A stretch of DNA of 64,000 bases, taken from positions 1-64,000 of the forward strand of contig NZ_JACHFJ010000005.1 in the NCBI RefSeq assembly GCF_014201825.1, given 5' to 3'. A model generated the notes under the pieces. The model did no database searches, had not been told where the DNA came from, and worked only from the letters and a program-made list of their open reading frames with translations. Position 1 is the stretch's first letter, and the number at the start of each line of letters is the position of its first letter. Positions 49,530 through 58,123 of this stretch are shown here, in pieces. A program made the translations under genes and the position numbers. The stretch is from Acidocella aromatica. GTDB taxonomy: Bacteria > Pseudomonadota > Alphaproteobacteria > Acetobacterales > Acetobacteraceae.

Positions 49530-49846
49530 ACCAGCGCCTCCAAGTAACAGAACAGATTGTCGGGAAGAGGGAGTGCCGCGCGGTATGTCATTCCATGATC
49601 ATAAAATGCTGAAATCCGCGCCAGACTGACGTGCCCCGCTGAGAATTTCATCGCGCATTAACCATGTTTTGACGCCTATCCGTCACTTGATGGTTTCAAG
49701 CTGCCTCCAAAACGGGTTTCCCCGCAAGTCCCTCTCTTCAACTTCATGTCATAGCCCATGCAAATCCCGGACCACTCCGCCCCTGCCCCGCGCGCAAGAC
49801 TTTTTCCCGGTAGGCACTGGCGTGACAGTCTGTTAAGCCAGCAAGG
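49530..49846. other. 317-bp divergent intergenic region between the two ATP-grasp operons
   Basis: No coding region was found. It must hold both divergent promoters. An 8-bp palindrome ATGATCAT (49595-49602) and an A+T-richer core around 49590-49690 are the only features I see; no convincing -35/-10 pair or operator could be assigned. Confidence 0.55.
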
Positions 49847-52057
49847 ATGCAGACACCGCCGGAGACCTCCGCCCGTGATGAGATGATCGACCACCTGGGC
49901 CGGATTCGCCGCCCGTGGGGGCCAGTCATGTCCGCTGTGCGCGAGATCGGGCCCGAGGAATTGGAGCGCCGCACCGCGGCCCTGAACCGGCAGATCAGCC
50001 TGGCCACACCGTTCGGCAGCACGCAGAAATTCGTCTACGACCCCCTGCCCGCCTTGCTCACCTCCACCGAGTTCGACAACCTAGCCGCGGCCTTGCGCCA
50101 GCGCGCGCGTATGCTCAACGCGGCGCTGGAGGATATGTACGGCCCACAGACGCTGATGCGCGAAGGCCTGCTGCCCCCGGCCCTGGTGCTGGGCGACAAG
50201 CATTTTCTGCGCGGCATGCACACCACGGCGCCGCTCGCCGCCCCCCGGCTCGCGCTGTACGCGGCGGATGTAATCCGCGCTCCGGACGGCCAGTTCCGCC
50301 TGCTGCGCGACCATACCGGCATCATCCCCGGGCTGGGCCACGCGCTCAGCCTGCGCCGCCTCGCCTCCAGCACCGTGCCGGAACTGTTCCGCGCGGGCGG
50401 GCTGCGCTCGCTGCGCCCGGCACGCGAGATGCTGGTGGACCATCTGCACCGCGAAGCCGAGGGCGCGCTGGTCGCCGTGCTTTCCGCCGGGGCGAACGGC
50501 CCCGCCAATCAGGACAGCGTGGACGAAACCCTGCTCGCCCGCGCGCTGGGCCTGCTGCTGATCGAGCCCGGCGACCTCGCCGCCCGCAACGGCGCCCTGC
50601 ACATGAAGACGCTGAGCGGGCTGCTGCATGTCGCCACACTGATCCGCGGCATCTCTGGCATCGACCTCGACCCGCTGGAGCAAGGCGGCCGCCCTGGGCT
50701 TGGCATTCCCGGCTCCTTCGGCGCCGTGCGCGCCGGGGTGCTGACCATGCTCAACGCCCCCGGCGCCGGGCTGCTGGAAGCCGCTCCCCTGCTCCCGTAT
50801 ATCGATCAGCTCTGCCAGCCTTTGCTGGGGGAAGAACCGCTACTGCATCGGGCCACGGAGGACGATGTCGCCACCCCCTCCAAGGCGCCCTTCATCACTG
50901 GCAAGGGCTATGCCTCGGTGCCCCTCAGCTTCCGCCTGTTCGCCTGGAATGACGGCACGAACTGGCAGATCCTGCCCGGCGGGCTTGGCCTGCCCCTGGT
51001 TTCGGCGGGCAGCAGCGCACCTCCGCTGGGGCTCAAGGATATCTGGGTGCTGGACGAGGAGGAGGACCTCTACACCGCCGGCCCCCCACCGGCCGAGCCG
51101 CCCGAGCATGTGAAGTTCCTGCCCGCGGCGCATCTGCCCTCGCGCCTGGCCGACAATCTGTTCTGGCTCGGCCGCTCTGTGGAACGGCTGGAAGCCGCCT
51201 GCCGCCTGCTCATGCTGGCCCTGCCGCGTTTGGAATCCGGCACCACGCTACCGCGCGACATCGCCGAGCGCACCCTGCTGTCGCGCTGCCTGGCTCAGGC
51301 CGGGTTGCTGCCGGCCGACATCGCGGGCAGCGCCGTCTCCGGCCGCCTGCTGCGCCAGACGCTGGCGCGCCGCCGCCCCGTCGCCGGGCTGCTGCAGGAG
51401 GTGGGACGGCTGGTGAACGCGGCCTCCGAGCGGCTCTCGCCCTCCATGCTGGCGACGGTGCGCTTCGCCCTGCACCAAGCCGCCGAGGCCCTGCCCAACG
51501 AGGAAACCGCGCTGCCCACCATGTTGAGCTTCGCCGCCACCTTCGCGGGCATCGCGGCGGAGAACATGTCGCGCGATGGCGGCTGGCTGTTCCTGGAAAT
51601 GGGCCGCAGGCTGGAGCGCGGCGAGACCCTTGCCGGAAGCCTCGCCATATTGCTCGACGCTCCGCCCGAACGCCTGGAGCCGGGCATGGGGCTGGGTATC
51701 GAGCTGGCGGATTCCGTGCTGAGCTACGACCTGCGCCACGCGGGCATCCTGGCCCCCGGCCCGGTACTCTCCATGCTGCTGGCCGATGTCTCCAACCCTC
51801 GCTCGCTGAGCTACCAATGTGCGGCGCTGCGCGTCTGCCTGGAGCGCCTGGGCGCCGAGGACGACGCCGATACCGCCCGCCTGCTGCAGCAGGATGTCAC
51901 CAACCTCGCCGGCACCGCCATCGGGTTGCGCACCCCGCTGACCCAGGCCGGGGGCAAGCTGCGCCTGCTCTCCGACCGTGTGCACCGGCGCTTTTTTACC
52001 CTGCTGCCAGAGGCGCATACTCTGGAAGAGGAAGAGATCCTGGAAGCCGCGCAGTGA
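49847..52057 (+). CDS. Fused degenerate ATP-grasp/alpha-E protein
   Basis: 736 residues. Residues 1-425 follow the permuted ATP-grasp outline of the neighbouring 491-residue protein (GPQTLMREGLLPPALVLGD, AADVIRAPDGQFRLLRDHTG, GLGIPGSFGAVRAGVLTMLNAPGAG, LLPYIDQLCQPLLGEEPLL), but key motifs have changed. LEDNARTPSG is LLRDHTGIIPG (152-162), the NDDFLDPL motif is SGIDLDPL, the KPVGESGGYGI block is missing and SWVLPGGLSRVA is NWQILPGGLGLPL. Catalysis is therefore doubtful. Residues 429-736 are an alpha-E domain (LPSRLADNLFWLGRSVERLEAACRLL). ATG at 49847 with aagg; the stop overlaps the transglutaminase GTG. Confidence 0.87.
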   Translation: MQTPPETSARDEMIDHLGRIRRPWGPVMSAVREIGPEELERRTAALNRQISLATPFGSTQKFVYDPLPALLTSTEFDNLAAALRQRARMLNAALEDMYGPQTLMREGLLPPALVLGDKHFLRGMHTTAPLAAPRLALYAADVIRAPDGQFRLLRDHTGIIPGLGHALSLRRLASSTVPELFRAGGLRSLRPAREMLVDHLHREAEGALVAVLSAGANGPANQDSVDETLLARALGLLLIEPGDLAARNGALHMKTLSGLLHVATLIRGISGIDLDPLEQGGRPGLGIPGSFGAVRAGVLTMLNAPGAGLLEAAPLLPYIDQLCQPLLGEEPLLHRATEDDVATPSKAPFITGKGYASVPLSFRLFAWNDGTNWQILPGGLGLPLVSAGSSAPPLGLKDIWVLDEEEDLYTAGPPPAEPPEHVKFLPAAHLPSRLADNLFWLGRSVERLEAACRLLMLALPRLESGTTLPRDIAERTLLSRCLAQAGLLPADIAGSAVSGRLLRQTLARRRPVAGLLQEVGRLVNAASERLSPSMLATVRFALHQAAEALPNEETALPTMLSFAATFAGIAAENMSRDGGWLFLEMGRRLERGETLAGSLAILLDAPPERLEPGMGLGIELADSVLSYDLRHAGILAPGPVLSMLLADVSNPRSLSYQCAALRVCLERLGAEDDADTARLLQQDVTNLAGTAIGLRTPLTQAGGKLRLLSDRVHRRFFTLLPEAHTLEEEEILEAAQ

Positions 52058-52923
52058 CCCTCTATCGCCTGCACCACTCCACCACCTACGACTATGCCGA
52101 GCCAGTGGTCCTTGGCACGCATTTCCTGCATCTGCTGCCGCGCGAGCGCGTGGGCCAGATGGTGCGCGAATCACAGCTCAACATCTCCCCCGCCCCGGAC
52201 AACCGGCGCGACGAGATCGACCATTTCGGCAACCGCACCACCACCGTGTCACTCACCGGGGCGCACAAGGAATTCTGCGTCGCCCTCAGCGCCACGGTGG
52301 AGGTCTCCCACCCCGTCCCGCCACCGAGCGAGGAGGCATTGCGCTGGGAGGCCATCGCCGCGCGGGGGATCATCGACCCCGAGGTGGCGGAATTCTGCCT
52401 GCCCAGTACGCTTGCCGCACCTAATGGCGAGATCGCCGACTACGCCGCCGTCAGCTTCCTGCCCGGCCGCAGTATCCTGAGCGCGGTGCTGGAACTTAAC
52501 CAGCGCATCTTCAACGAGATGACCTACCGCCCCGGCGTGACGAACAACTGCACCACGGCTGCCCATGTGCTCACCACACGCGCCGGGGTGTGCCAGGACT
52601 ACGCGCATTTCATGCTCGCCTGCCTGCGCGCGCTGGGGCTGCCAGGGCGCTATGTGTCGGGGTATCTGCGCACCTCGCCGCCACCAGGGCAGGAGAAGCG
52701 CCGCGGCGCCGACCAGTCCCATGCTTGGCTTTCCGCCTGGATGGGCCCGGATGTCGGCTGGGTGGATTTCGACCCCACCAACAACCTGCTAGTGCGCGAC
52801 GAGCACGTCACTCTCGCCTGGGGCCGCGATTTCAACGACGTCTCCCCCCTGCGCGGCATCATCCTGGGCGGCGGGCGGCACTTCCTGCGGGTAAATGTCG
52901 ATCTGGACCCGGTGCTGACCTAA
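52054..52923 (+). CDS. Transglutaminase-like cysteine peptidase-fold protein
   Basis: 289 residues: an N-terminal beta domain (TLYRLHHSTTYDYAEPVVLGTHFLHLLPRE) and a transglutaminase core with a complete triad of Cys180 (TRAGVCQDYAHFMLACLRALG), His223 (QSHAWLSAWM) and Asp240 (WVDFDPTNN). It would act as a peptidase, amidase or crosslinker on a peptide. It starts at GTG 52054, overlapping the fused ATP-grasp/alpha-E stop (GTGA). Such proteins are regular partners of ATP-grasp/alpha-E systems and may trim the product they make. No signal peptide, so probably cytosolic. Confidence 0.92.
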   Translation: MTLYRLHHSTTYDYAEPVVLGTHFLHLLPRERVGQMVRESQLNISPAPDNRRDEIDHFGNRTTTVSLTGAHKEFCVALSATVEVSHPVPPPSEEALRWEAIAARGIIDPEVAEFCLPSTLAAPNGEIADYAAVSFLPGRSILSAVLELNQRIFNEMTYRPGVTNNCTTAAHVLTTRAGVCQDYAHFMLACLRALGLPGRYVSGYLRTSPPPGQEKRRGADQSHAWLSAWMGPDVGWVDFDPTNNLLVRDEHVTLAWGRDFNDVSPLRGIILGGGRHFLRVNVDLDPVLT

Positions 52924-52952
52924 CTTACGTCCCGCAAGGCTTTGAAAACCCC

Positions 52953-53198
52953 CTAGAGCCTTCCCGGCGAGCGGGGGCGGAACGCCATGAAGTACCCGAC
53001 CACCCCCGCCAGCAGCAGCAGAGGCAGCGCCAGCAGCATGGTCCAGAACATCAGCCCGACGGCCCCGACCATAAGCCCAAAAATCGCCAGCCGGACCAGA
53101 AACACGCCCACACCCGACTTTGCCGGCGGCGGGTCGATAAACTCGCCTTCCGGCGTCATGTCGATCACCGGACCTTCATCGTTTTTCATGCTGCTCAT
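52953..53198 (-). CDS. Small two-helix membrane protein
   Basis: 81 residues: an acidic, Pro-rich N-terminus (MKNDEGPVIDMTPEGEFIDPPP), then two TM segments (VGVFLVRLAIFGLMVGAVGLMFW and LLALPLLLLAGVVGYFMAF) and a basic tail. I recognise no named family. Either ATG at 53198 (MSSMKND) or at 53189 (MKND) can serve. It lies convergent to the transglutaminase gene and 32 bp upstream of the frameshifted kinase-like gene's coding region end. Confidence 0.65.
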   Translation of the reverse strand: MSSMKNDEGPVIDMTPEGEFIDPPPAKSGVGVFLVRLAIFGLMVGAVGLMFWTMLLALPLLLLAGVVGYFMAFRPRSPGRL

Positions 53199-53230
53199 AT
53201 TTAGTCATATAAGCACGCAGAAGGTGAGCT

Positions 53231-54107
53231 TCAATTCAGCGCGGCGAGCGCGACCTCCAACCGGTGCAGGTAATCATCGGTGGCACGGGCGTAATCCACG
53301 TCGAGGTCCGAGGACAGCTCCGAGGTCGCGTTCCACAACGCCTCGCGCAGCAGAGACGCGCATTTGAACGCCTCGAACGCATCACGCTCGCCGCGCTCCA
53401 GCTCCCGCCCGTAATAGGCGCGCAGCAGTGCGTCTTCCTCATGCGGGTAGAAATTGTTGTTGGAGCAGAGATTGGCGAGATCGAACATCGGCGCGTTGAA
53501 CCCGGCATAATCCCAGTCCAGCAGCCAGAGCCGGGCGCCATCGTCGAACACGTTTCCGGCCAGCAGATCGTTGTGGCAGAACACGATATCCACCTTGCCG
53601 ACCCTAGCTTCCAGCTTCTCGTTGATCTCCTGTAGCCCCTCGAGCCGCTCGCGGATGCGCGAATCGGCCTTGTACAGCGCGCCGATATAGGAGCGGTTGA
53701 TGTGGAACACCCAAAAGGCCAGCAGCGGCCCCTGCAGGAAGCCCGCCATGCTCGTATGGCAGCGGCGCAGCAATGCCGCCACGCGCAGCAGGTTCTCCGG
53801 CTTCTGGATCTCATCCGCCTTCAGGCTGCGCCCCGGCAGCAGGCGCATCACCATCACGCCCGGCGAGGTATAGAAAATCTTCGGTGAAATCCCGGCCCGC
53901 GCCGCCGCCCTTGCGGCCGCCTGCTCATTGAAGCGCATCACCCCGTGCTCGGGCTTGTCCTGCCCCAGGCGCACGGCAAAGCGCTGGCCATCGGCCTGCA
54001 ATACGCCATAGTTACGGTTGGTGGTGCCCCCCCTCAAGCGGCCAGATCTTGATGGGACCAGACCAAAAGGGAATGGCTTCCACTTCCAGCAGGGAACGGT
54101 CGGCCAT
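53231..54107 (-). pseudogene. Choline/aminoglycoside phosphotransferase-family kinase, frameshifted at a G7 run
   Basis: Frame 1 from ATG 54107 reads MADRSLLEVEAIPFWSGP then IKIWPLEGG and then goes to a stop. Frame 2 (open from 54037 down to 53231) reads GGTTNRNYGVLQADGQRFAVRLG. It carries a kinase core with FCHNDLLAGNVF (catalytic Asp, Brenner-type), WLLDWDYAGFNAPMFDLANLCSNN and TSPGVMVMRLLPG. The joint is a run of seven C on the plus strand (54027-54033). Six would give PLEGGTTNRNYG, the normal choline-kinase-like opening. A TTG restart at 54037 would give only a truncated 268-residue form. Likely substrate is choline or a related small alcohol. Confidence 0.75.
54027..54033. repeat. C7/G7 homopolymer at the kinase frameshift
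   Basis: Seven C residues on the plus strand at codons 26-27 of the minus-strand kinase-like gene. A change to six restores a continuous frame of 53231-54107. Confidence 0.85.
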
Positions 54108-54264
54108 CACATCGCTCACTTCAGATCACCCCGAATGTGTATACGTTCTTTTTACAGAAAAAAGCCTTGCCGGAAAGCGCCTTACAACGCAACTGCAATG
54201 CATTTGCACCTAACCTGAAAAAGCCCCCGTGGCGGCTTGCTTGGCTTACGGCTACAAGAACGCG

Positions 54265-55581
54265 ATGTCCGAGGATGATCTGTTCGGCCCGCCCGAGCCC
54301 GCACTTCCGCCCTCCAGCGCCGCCCAGCCGCTGGCGGAAAAGCTGCGCCCGAAGACGCTCGGCGACATCGTCGGCCAGGACCACCTGCTAGGCGCGGAGG
54401 GCAGCCTCACCGGCATGCTCAAGCGCCATTCGCTGGCGTCTCTCATCCTCTGGGGCCAGCCCGGCGTGGGCAAAACCACCATCGCCCGGCTGCTGGCGGC
54501 GCAGGCGGGGCTGCAATTCCGGCAGATCTCGGCGGTGTTCTCCGGCGTCGCGGATTTGAAGAAAGTGTTCGAGGACGCGCAAAAGCTCCAGCGCGCCGGA
54601 CATGTCACGCTTTTGTTCGTGGACGAAATCCACCGCTTCAACCGCGCCCAGCAGGACGCGTTTCTTCCCGTGGTCGAGGCCGGGACCATTGTGCTGGTTG
54701 GCGCGACCACCGAGAATCCGTCCTTCGCGCTCAACGGCGCCCTGCTCTCGCGCTGCCAGGTCTTCGTCCTTCGTCGCCTCGATGACGACGCGATGGAACA
54801 GCTCCTGTCCCGCGCCGAGGCGGAGATGCACCGCCCCCTGCCGCTGGATGCGGGCGCCCGCGCCACGTTGCGCGCCATGGCCGATGGCGATGGCCGCGCC
54901 TTGCTCAACATGGCCGAGCAGCTCTTTGCCCTGCCACCCGATGGCGAGCTGACCGAGGAACAGCTCTCGCGCATGCTCTCCCGCCGCGCGGCGCTCTACG
55001 ACCGCGACCGCGAGGAGCATTACAACCTCATCTCCGCCCTGCATAAATCCATGCGCGGCTCGGATGCCGACGCGGCTTTATACTGGCTCGCCCGCATGTT
55101 CGCGGGCGGCGAGGACCCGCGCTACATCGCCCGCCGCGTCACCCGCTTCGCCTCGGAGGATATCGGCTTGGCCGACCCGCAAGCCCTGCCCCAAGCCCTG
55201 GCGGCGTGGGAGGCCTATGAGCGCCTCGGCTCGCCGGAGGGGGAAATCTGCATCGCCCAGGCGGTGCTGTATCTGGCCACCGCACCCAAATCCAACGCCG
55301 CCTACAAGGCGCTGGGGGCGGCCAACCGCGCCGCCAAGGAAACCGGCAGCCTGATGCCGCCGATGAACATCCTCAACGCCCCCACCAAGCTGATGAAAAA
55401 CCTCGGCTATGGCGAGGGCTACGAATACGACCACGACAGCGAGGAAGGCTTCTCCGGGGCCAATTACTTCCCCGAGGGCATGGGCCGCCCCGATTTCTAC
55501 CGCCCCGTCGAGCGCGGGTTCGAGCGGGAAATCGTCAAGCGCCTCGCTTATTGGCAGAAACTGCGCGAAGAGAAGGCATGA
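54265..55581 (+). CDS. rarA: Replication-associated recombination protein A (RarA/MgsA)
   Basis: A 438-residue AAA+ clamp-loader-like ATPase that acts at stalled replication forks with SSB and RecA. Walker A is GQPGVGKT (64-71), Walker B FVDEIHRFN (118-126), sensor 1 VGATTENPSFALN and sensor 2 ARRVTRFASEDIGLADP. The C-terminal oligomerisation domain ends with YDHDSEEGFSGANYFPEGMGRPDFYRPVERGFE, which is diagnostic. ATG at 54265 (MSEDDLFG) preferred; a start at 54229 adds 12 poor residues. Its TGA overlaps the pseudouridine synthase ATG. Confidence 0.96.
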   Translation: MSEDDLFGPPEPALPPSSAAQPLAEKLRPKTLGDIVGQDHLLGAEGSLTGMLKRHSLASLILWGQPGVGKTTIARLLAAQAGLQFRQISAVFSGVADLKKVFEDAQKLQRAGHVTLLFVDEIHRFNRAQQDAFLPVVEAGTIVLVGATTENPSFALNGALLSRCQVFVLRRLDDDAMEQLLSRAEAEMHRPLPLDAGARATLRAMADGDGRALLNMAEQLFALPPDGELTEEQLSRMLSRRAALYDRDREEHYNLISALHKSMRGSDADAALYWLARMFAGGEDPRYIARRVTRFASEDIGLADPQALPQALAAWEAYERLGSPEGEICIAQAVLYLATAPKSNAAYKALGAANRAAKETGSLMPPMNILNAPTKLMKNLGYGEGYEYDHDSEEGFSGANYFPEGMGRPDFYRPVERGFEREIVKRLAYWQKLREEKA

Positions 55582-56546
55582 CCGAGTTTACCATTACCGA
55601 CGCCACCGCCGACATGCGGCTGGACCGCTTCCTCCGCCGCGAAATTGAAGGCCTGACCCAGAGCGTGCTGCAAAAGCTGCTGCGCACCGGCAAGATCCGC
55701 CTGAACGGCGCCAAGGCCGAGGCCAATACGCGCCTGACCCCCGGCGACACGCTGATCGTGCCCGAGATCGCCCCGCCCGAGCGCAAGCCCCGCACCCGCC
55801 ACGTGGTGAAGATGGACCCGGCCCGGCTGAAGGAGCTGGAGGGCATGATCCTCTACCAGGATGATTCCGTGATCGTGCTGAACAAGCCGGCCGGGATCGC
55901 GGTGCAGGGCGGCTCCGGCATCGCCGTGCATATCGACGGCATGCTGGACGCCCTGCAAGGCGATGCCGATGAGCGCCCGAAACTGGTGCACCGGCTGGAC
56001 CGCGACACCTCGGGCATCCTGCTCATCGCCCGCAACGCGCGCGTGGCGAACAAGCTCTCCGTCGCGTTCCGCAGCCGCGATGTCGAGAAAACCTATTGGG
56101 CGCTGCTGGCCGGCGTGCCGGAGCAACTGGAAGGGCGCATTGACCTGCCGCTGAAGCGCATCGACCTCGGCACCACCTCCCGCGCCGAACCCGCCAGCCG
56201 CAAGGACAAAGAGGCGCAGAAAGCCGTCACCGACTACCGGGTGCTGGACCGCGCGGGCAAACGCTTCTGCCTCGTCCAGCTCAACCCCCAAACCGGCCGC
56301 ATGCACCAGCTCCGCGCGCACTGCCTGGCGCTGGGCACGCCGATTCTGGGCGATGCTGTCTATGGCGGCGTCTTTTCCGAACATTTCGCCCAGCAACTGC
56401 ACCTGCACGCGCGCCGCCTGGCCATTCCGCACCCCGAGGGCGGGCTCCTCATCGTCGAGGCCCCGCTGCCGAAACATATGCGCGACGGCCTGGCTTATCT
56501 GGGCTTTACCGTGCCGGAGGCGGAAAAGCCGAAGCGCACGCGGTAA
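55578..56546 (+). CDS. rluC: RluA/RluC-family 23S rRNA pseudouridine synthase
   Basis: 322 residues: an S4 RNA-binding domain at 12-60 (MRLDRFLRREIEGLTQSVLQKLLRTGKIRLNG) and a pseudouridine synthase domain with catalytic Asp141 in HRLDRDTSG (138-146), KTYWALLAG and PKTGRMHQLRAH-type QTGRMHQLRAHCLALGTPILGD. In E. coli RluC makes pseudouridines 955, 2504 and 2580. The RluC rather than RluD assignment rests on overall shape. ATG at 55578 overlaps the rarA stop (ATGA). Confidence 0.9.
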   Translation: MTEFTITDATADMRLDRFLRREIEGLTQSVLQKLLRTGKIRLNGAKAEANTRLTPGDTLIVPEIAPPERKPRTRHVVKMDPARLKELEGMILYQDDSVIVLNKPAGIAVQGGSGIAVHIDGMLDALQGDADERPKLVHRLDRDTSGILLIARNARVANKLSVAFRSRDVEKTYWALLAGVPEQLEGRIDLPLKRIDLGTTSRAEPASRKDKEAQKAVTDYRVLDRAGKRFCLVQLNPQTGRMHQLRAHCLALGTPILGDAVYGGVFSEHFAQQLHLHARRLAIPHPEGGLLIVEAPLPKHMRDGLAYLGFTVPEAEKPKRTR

Positions 56547-56605
56547 GGGGGCAGTCTTGCTCCTATTCCGCTCTGTCCATCACGGCAGAACAGCCCAACT
56601 CCGCC

Positions 56606-57895
56606 TTAGCCCCCGGTCCCATTTCCCGGATCCATTTCACCCCAGGCGGGTCCCTCCCGGCGAGGACCAGGGCCGCCACGACCCGACCGGATCGGCGTGG
56701 GGGCATGGTCTGCCCGGCTGGCATGCTTGTCGAGAAGGGCGCGAACCTTGAGCAGTGCGTTGGAGCCTGGTTCGGCGAGAGGGGCGCAGCCGAACGCCTC
56801 GACCGTCGCCGCGACATCCGGGCGGAGCAGGATCGCGCCGCCGTTCATCGACACGAAATCGGCGAAAGATGCCCGGCCGCCGCAATCTATATAGCTCTCA
56901 GCTGGCAGATTCTCGGCCAGCAGGACGTCGTGAGCGTCAAGTGCAACGTGGTGGTAGGTGACCGTGCGACACGCGGCGTCGCGCACCACGGTCACGCCGT
57001 TGATCAGGTCTTTGACTTCGATCAAATGGTTCTCGGCGAAGATCGCATGGTCTGGGGACAAGCGGAGATCGCGCTCCGGTACCCCCGGGCCGAAGGCGCC
57101 GGCGCGGATCAGGACCGGGCGCAGACGCTCGGGCAGCAGCGACGCCATGGTCCCGAAGGTACGCTGCCCGACCCAAACAACACGCCGCTCGGACGGGCCA
57201 TTTTCGCGGACGGTGAGTACGGCATCCCCCTCTGCCAGAGCCTCGACCGCAACCGGCCCCCGCGGCGTGAGGATCGCGGTGCCGCGGGTGAAGCATGGAA
57301 TGCTCCGGGTGCGCCGCTGCGGGAAAACGGGCGTCTCTTCGTAAGCATACAGCTTGCGCCGACGCGTGGCGGTGCGTCTGCGTTCTGGCAAAGAGGCGTT
57401 TGCCTGCTTGCCCCTGCTCATGGCTTCCGGGGCTCGGATCTTGGTGATGTCGGTCGTCGTCCCGGTCATCCGCAACGCGTTGCCATCATCATCCCGGCTG
57501 ACAACCTTGCCCCGGCTCAAGACCCACTTGTAGCTGCCATCCTTGCAACGAAGCCGGTGTTCGACCTCGTAGCTTTCAGTCTTGCCTTCAAAATGAGCCT
57601 GCATCGTGGCCTTTACGTATTCAAGATCCTCCGGATGAACACGCGTGTAGGCGATCTCAATCGGGTTCGATTGCGGCTCGCCCTCATAACCAAACATCCT
57701 GAACCAGTTCGCGGAGTAGCGGATCTGCCCGGTTAATACATTTCGGTCCCAGATACCCATTCCGCTTACCTCCACGGCGAGCGGCCAAATATCCAAAAAA
57801 TCACTCTTGTCAGCACGCCAACTCACGACCGCCCCCTGCCCCTTACGTTTCAGCGCCCAACCGGGTTGCCGGAAAAAACAGCGACTAAACAACAC
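56606..57895 (-). CDS. PAS domain fused to a Hint (Hedgehog/intein-type) domain
   Basis: About 429 residues. A PAS/PAC sensor covers about 36-152 (SGMGIWDRNVLTGQIRYSANWFRMFGYEG...VEHRLRCKDGSYKWVLSRGKVV...TGTTTDIT). A basic linker, 171-181 (ERRRTATRRRK), leads into a Hint_2-like domain: Cys201 in IPCFTRGTAILTPRGPVAVEALAEGD, LSPDHAIF (279-286) for the His block, and ESYIDCGG. Hint_2 domains may self-splice or cleave. A Gly/Pro-rich tail follows. I know no characterised PAS-Hint protein. Start uncertain: GTG at 57895, or GTG before SWRADKSD; upstream 228 bp has no gene. Confidence 0.78.
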   Translation of the reverse strand: MLFSRCFFRQPGWALKRKGQGAVVSWRADKSDFLDIWPLAVEVSGMGIWDRNVLTGQIRYSANWFRMFGYEGEPQSNPIEIAYTRVHPEDLEYVKATMQAHFEGKTESYEVEHRLRCKDGSYKWVLSRGKVVSRDDDGNALRMTGTTTDITKIRAPEAMSRGKQANASLPERRRTATRRRKLYAYEETPVFPQRRTRSIPCFTRGTAILTPRGPVAVEALAEGDAVLTVRENGPSERRVVWVGQRTFGTMASLLPERLRPVLIRAGAFGPGVPERDLRLSPDHAIFAENHLIEVKDLINGVTVVRDAACRTVTYHHVALDAHDVLLAENLPAESYIDCGGRASFADFVSMNGGAILLRPDVAATVEAFGCAPLAEPGSNALLKVRALLDKHASRADHAPTPIRSGRGGPGPRREGPAWGEMDPGNGTGG

Positions 57896-58123
57896 TTCAT
57901 TGTTTGGGACAAAAATACCTGTCCTTTATGTGGCGATAGAGTAACATAACCGTGATCCAAATAGAATACTAAACCGTACGGCAATGGCTTCCACCCCATC
58001 ATCATCCCCGTGCAGCGACCTTGATCCGCCTCCCACAGCCGGCTTCCGGGTGGTGCCGCCCGAAACCGGATTTGCTTGAAGCCCACGCTGGCTCCCACCC
58101 CGTAAAACTGGCAAACTCCCCCC

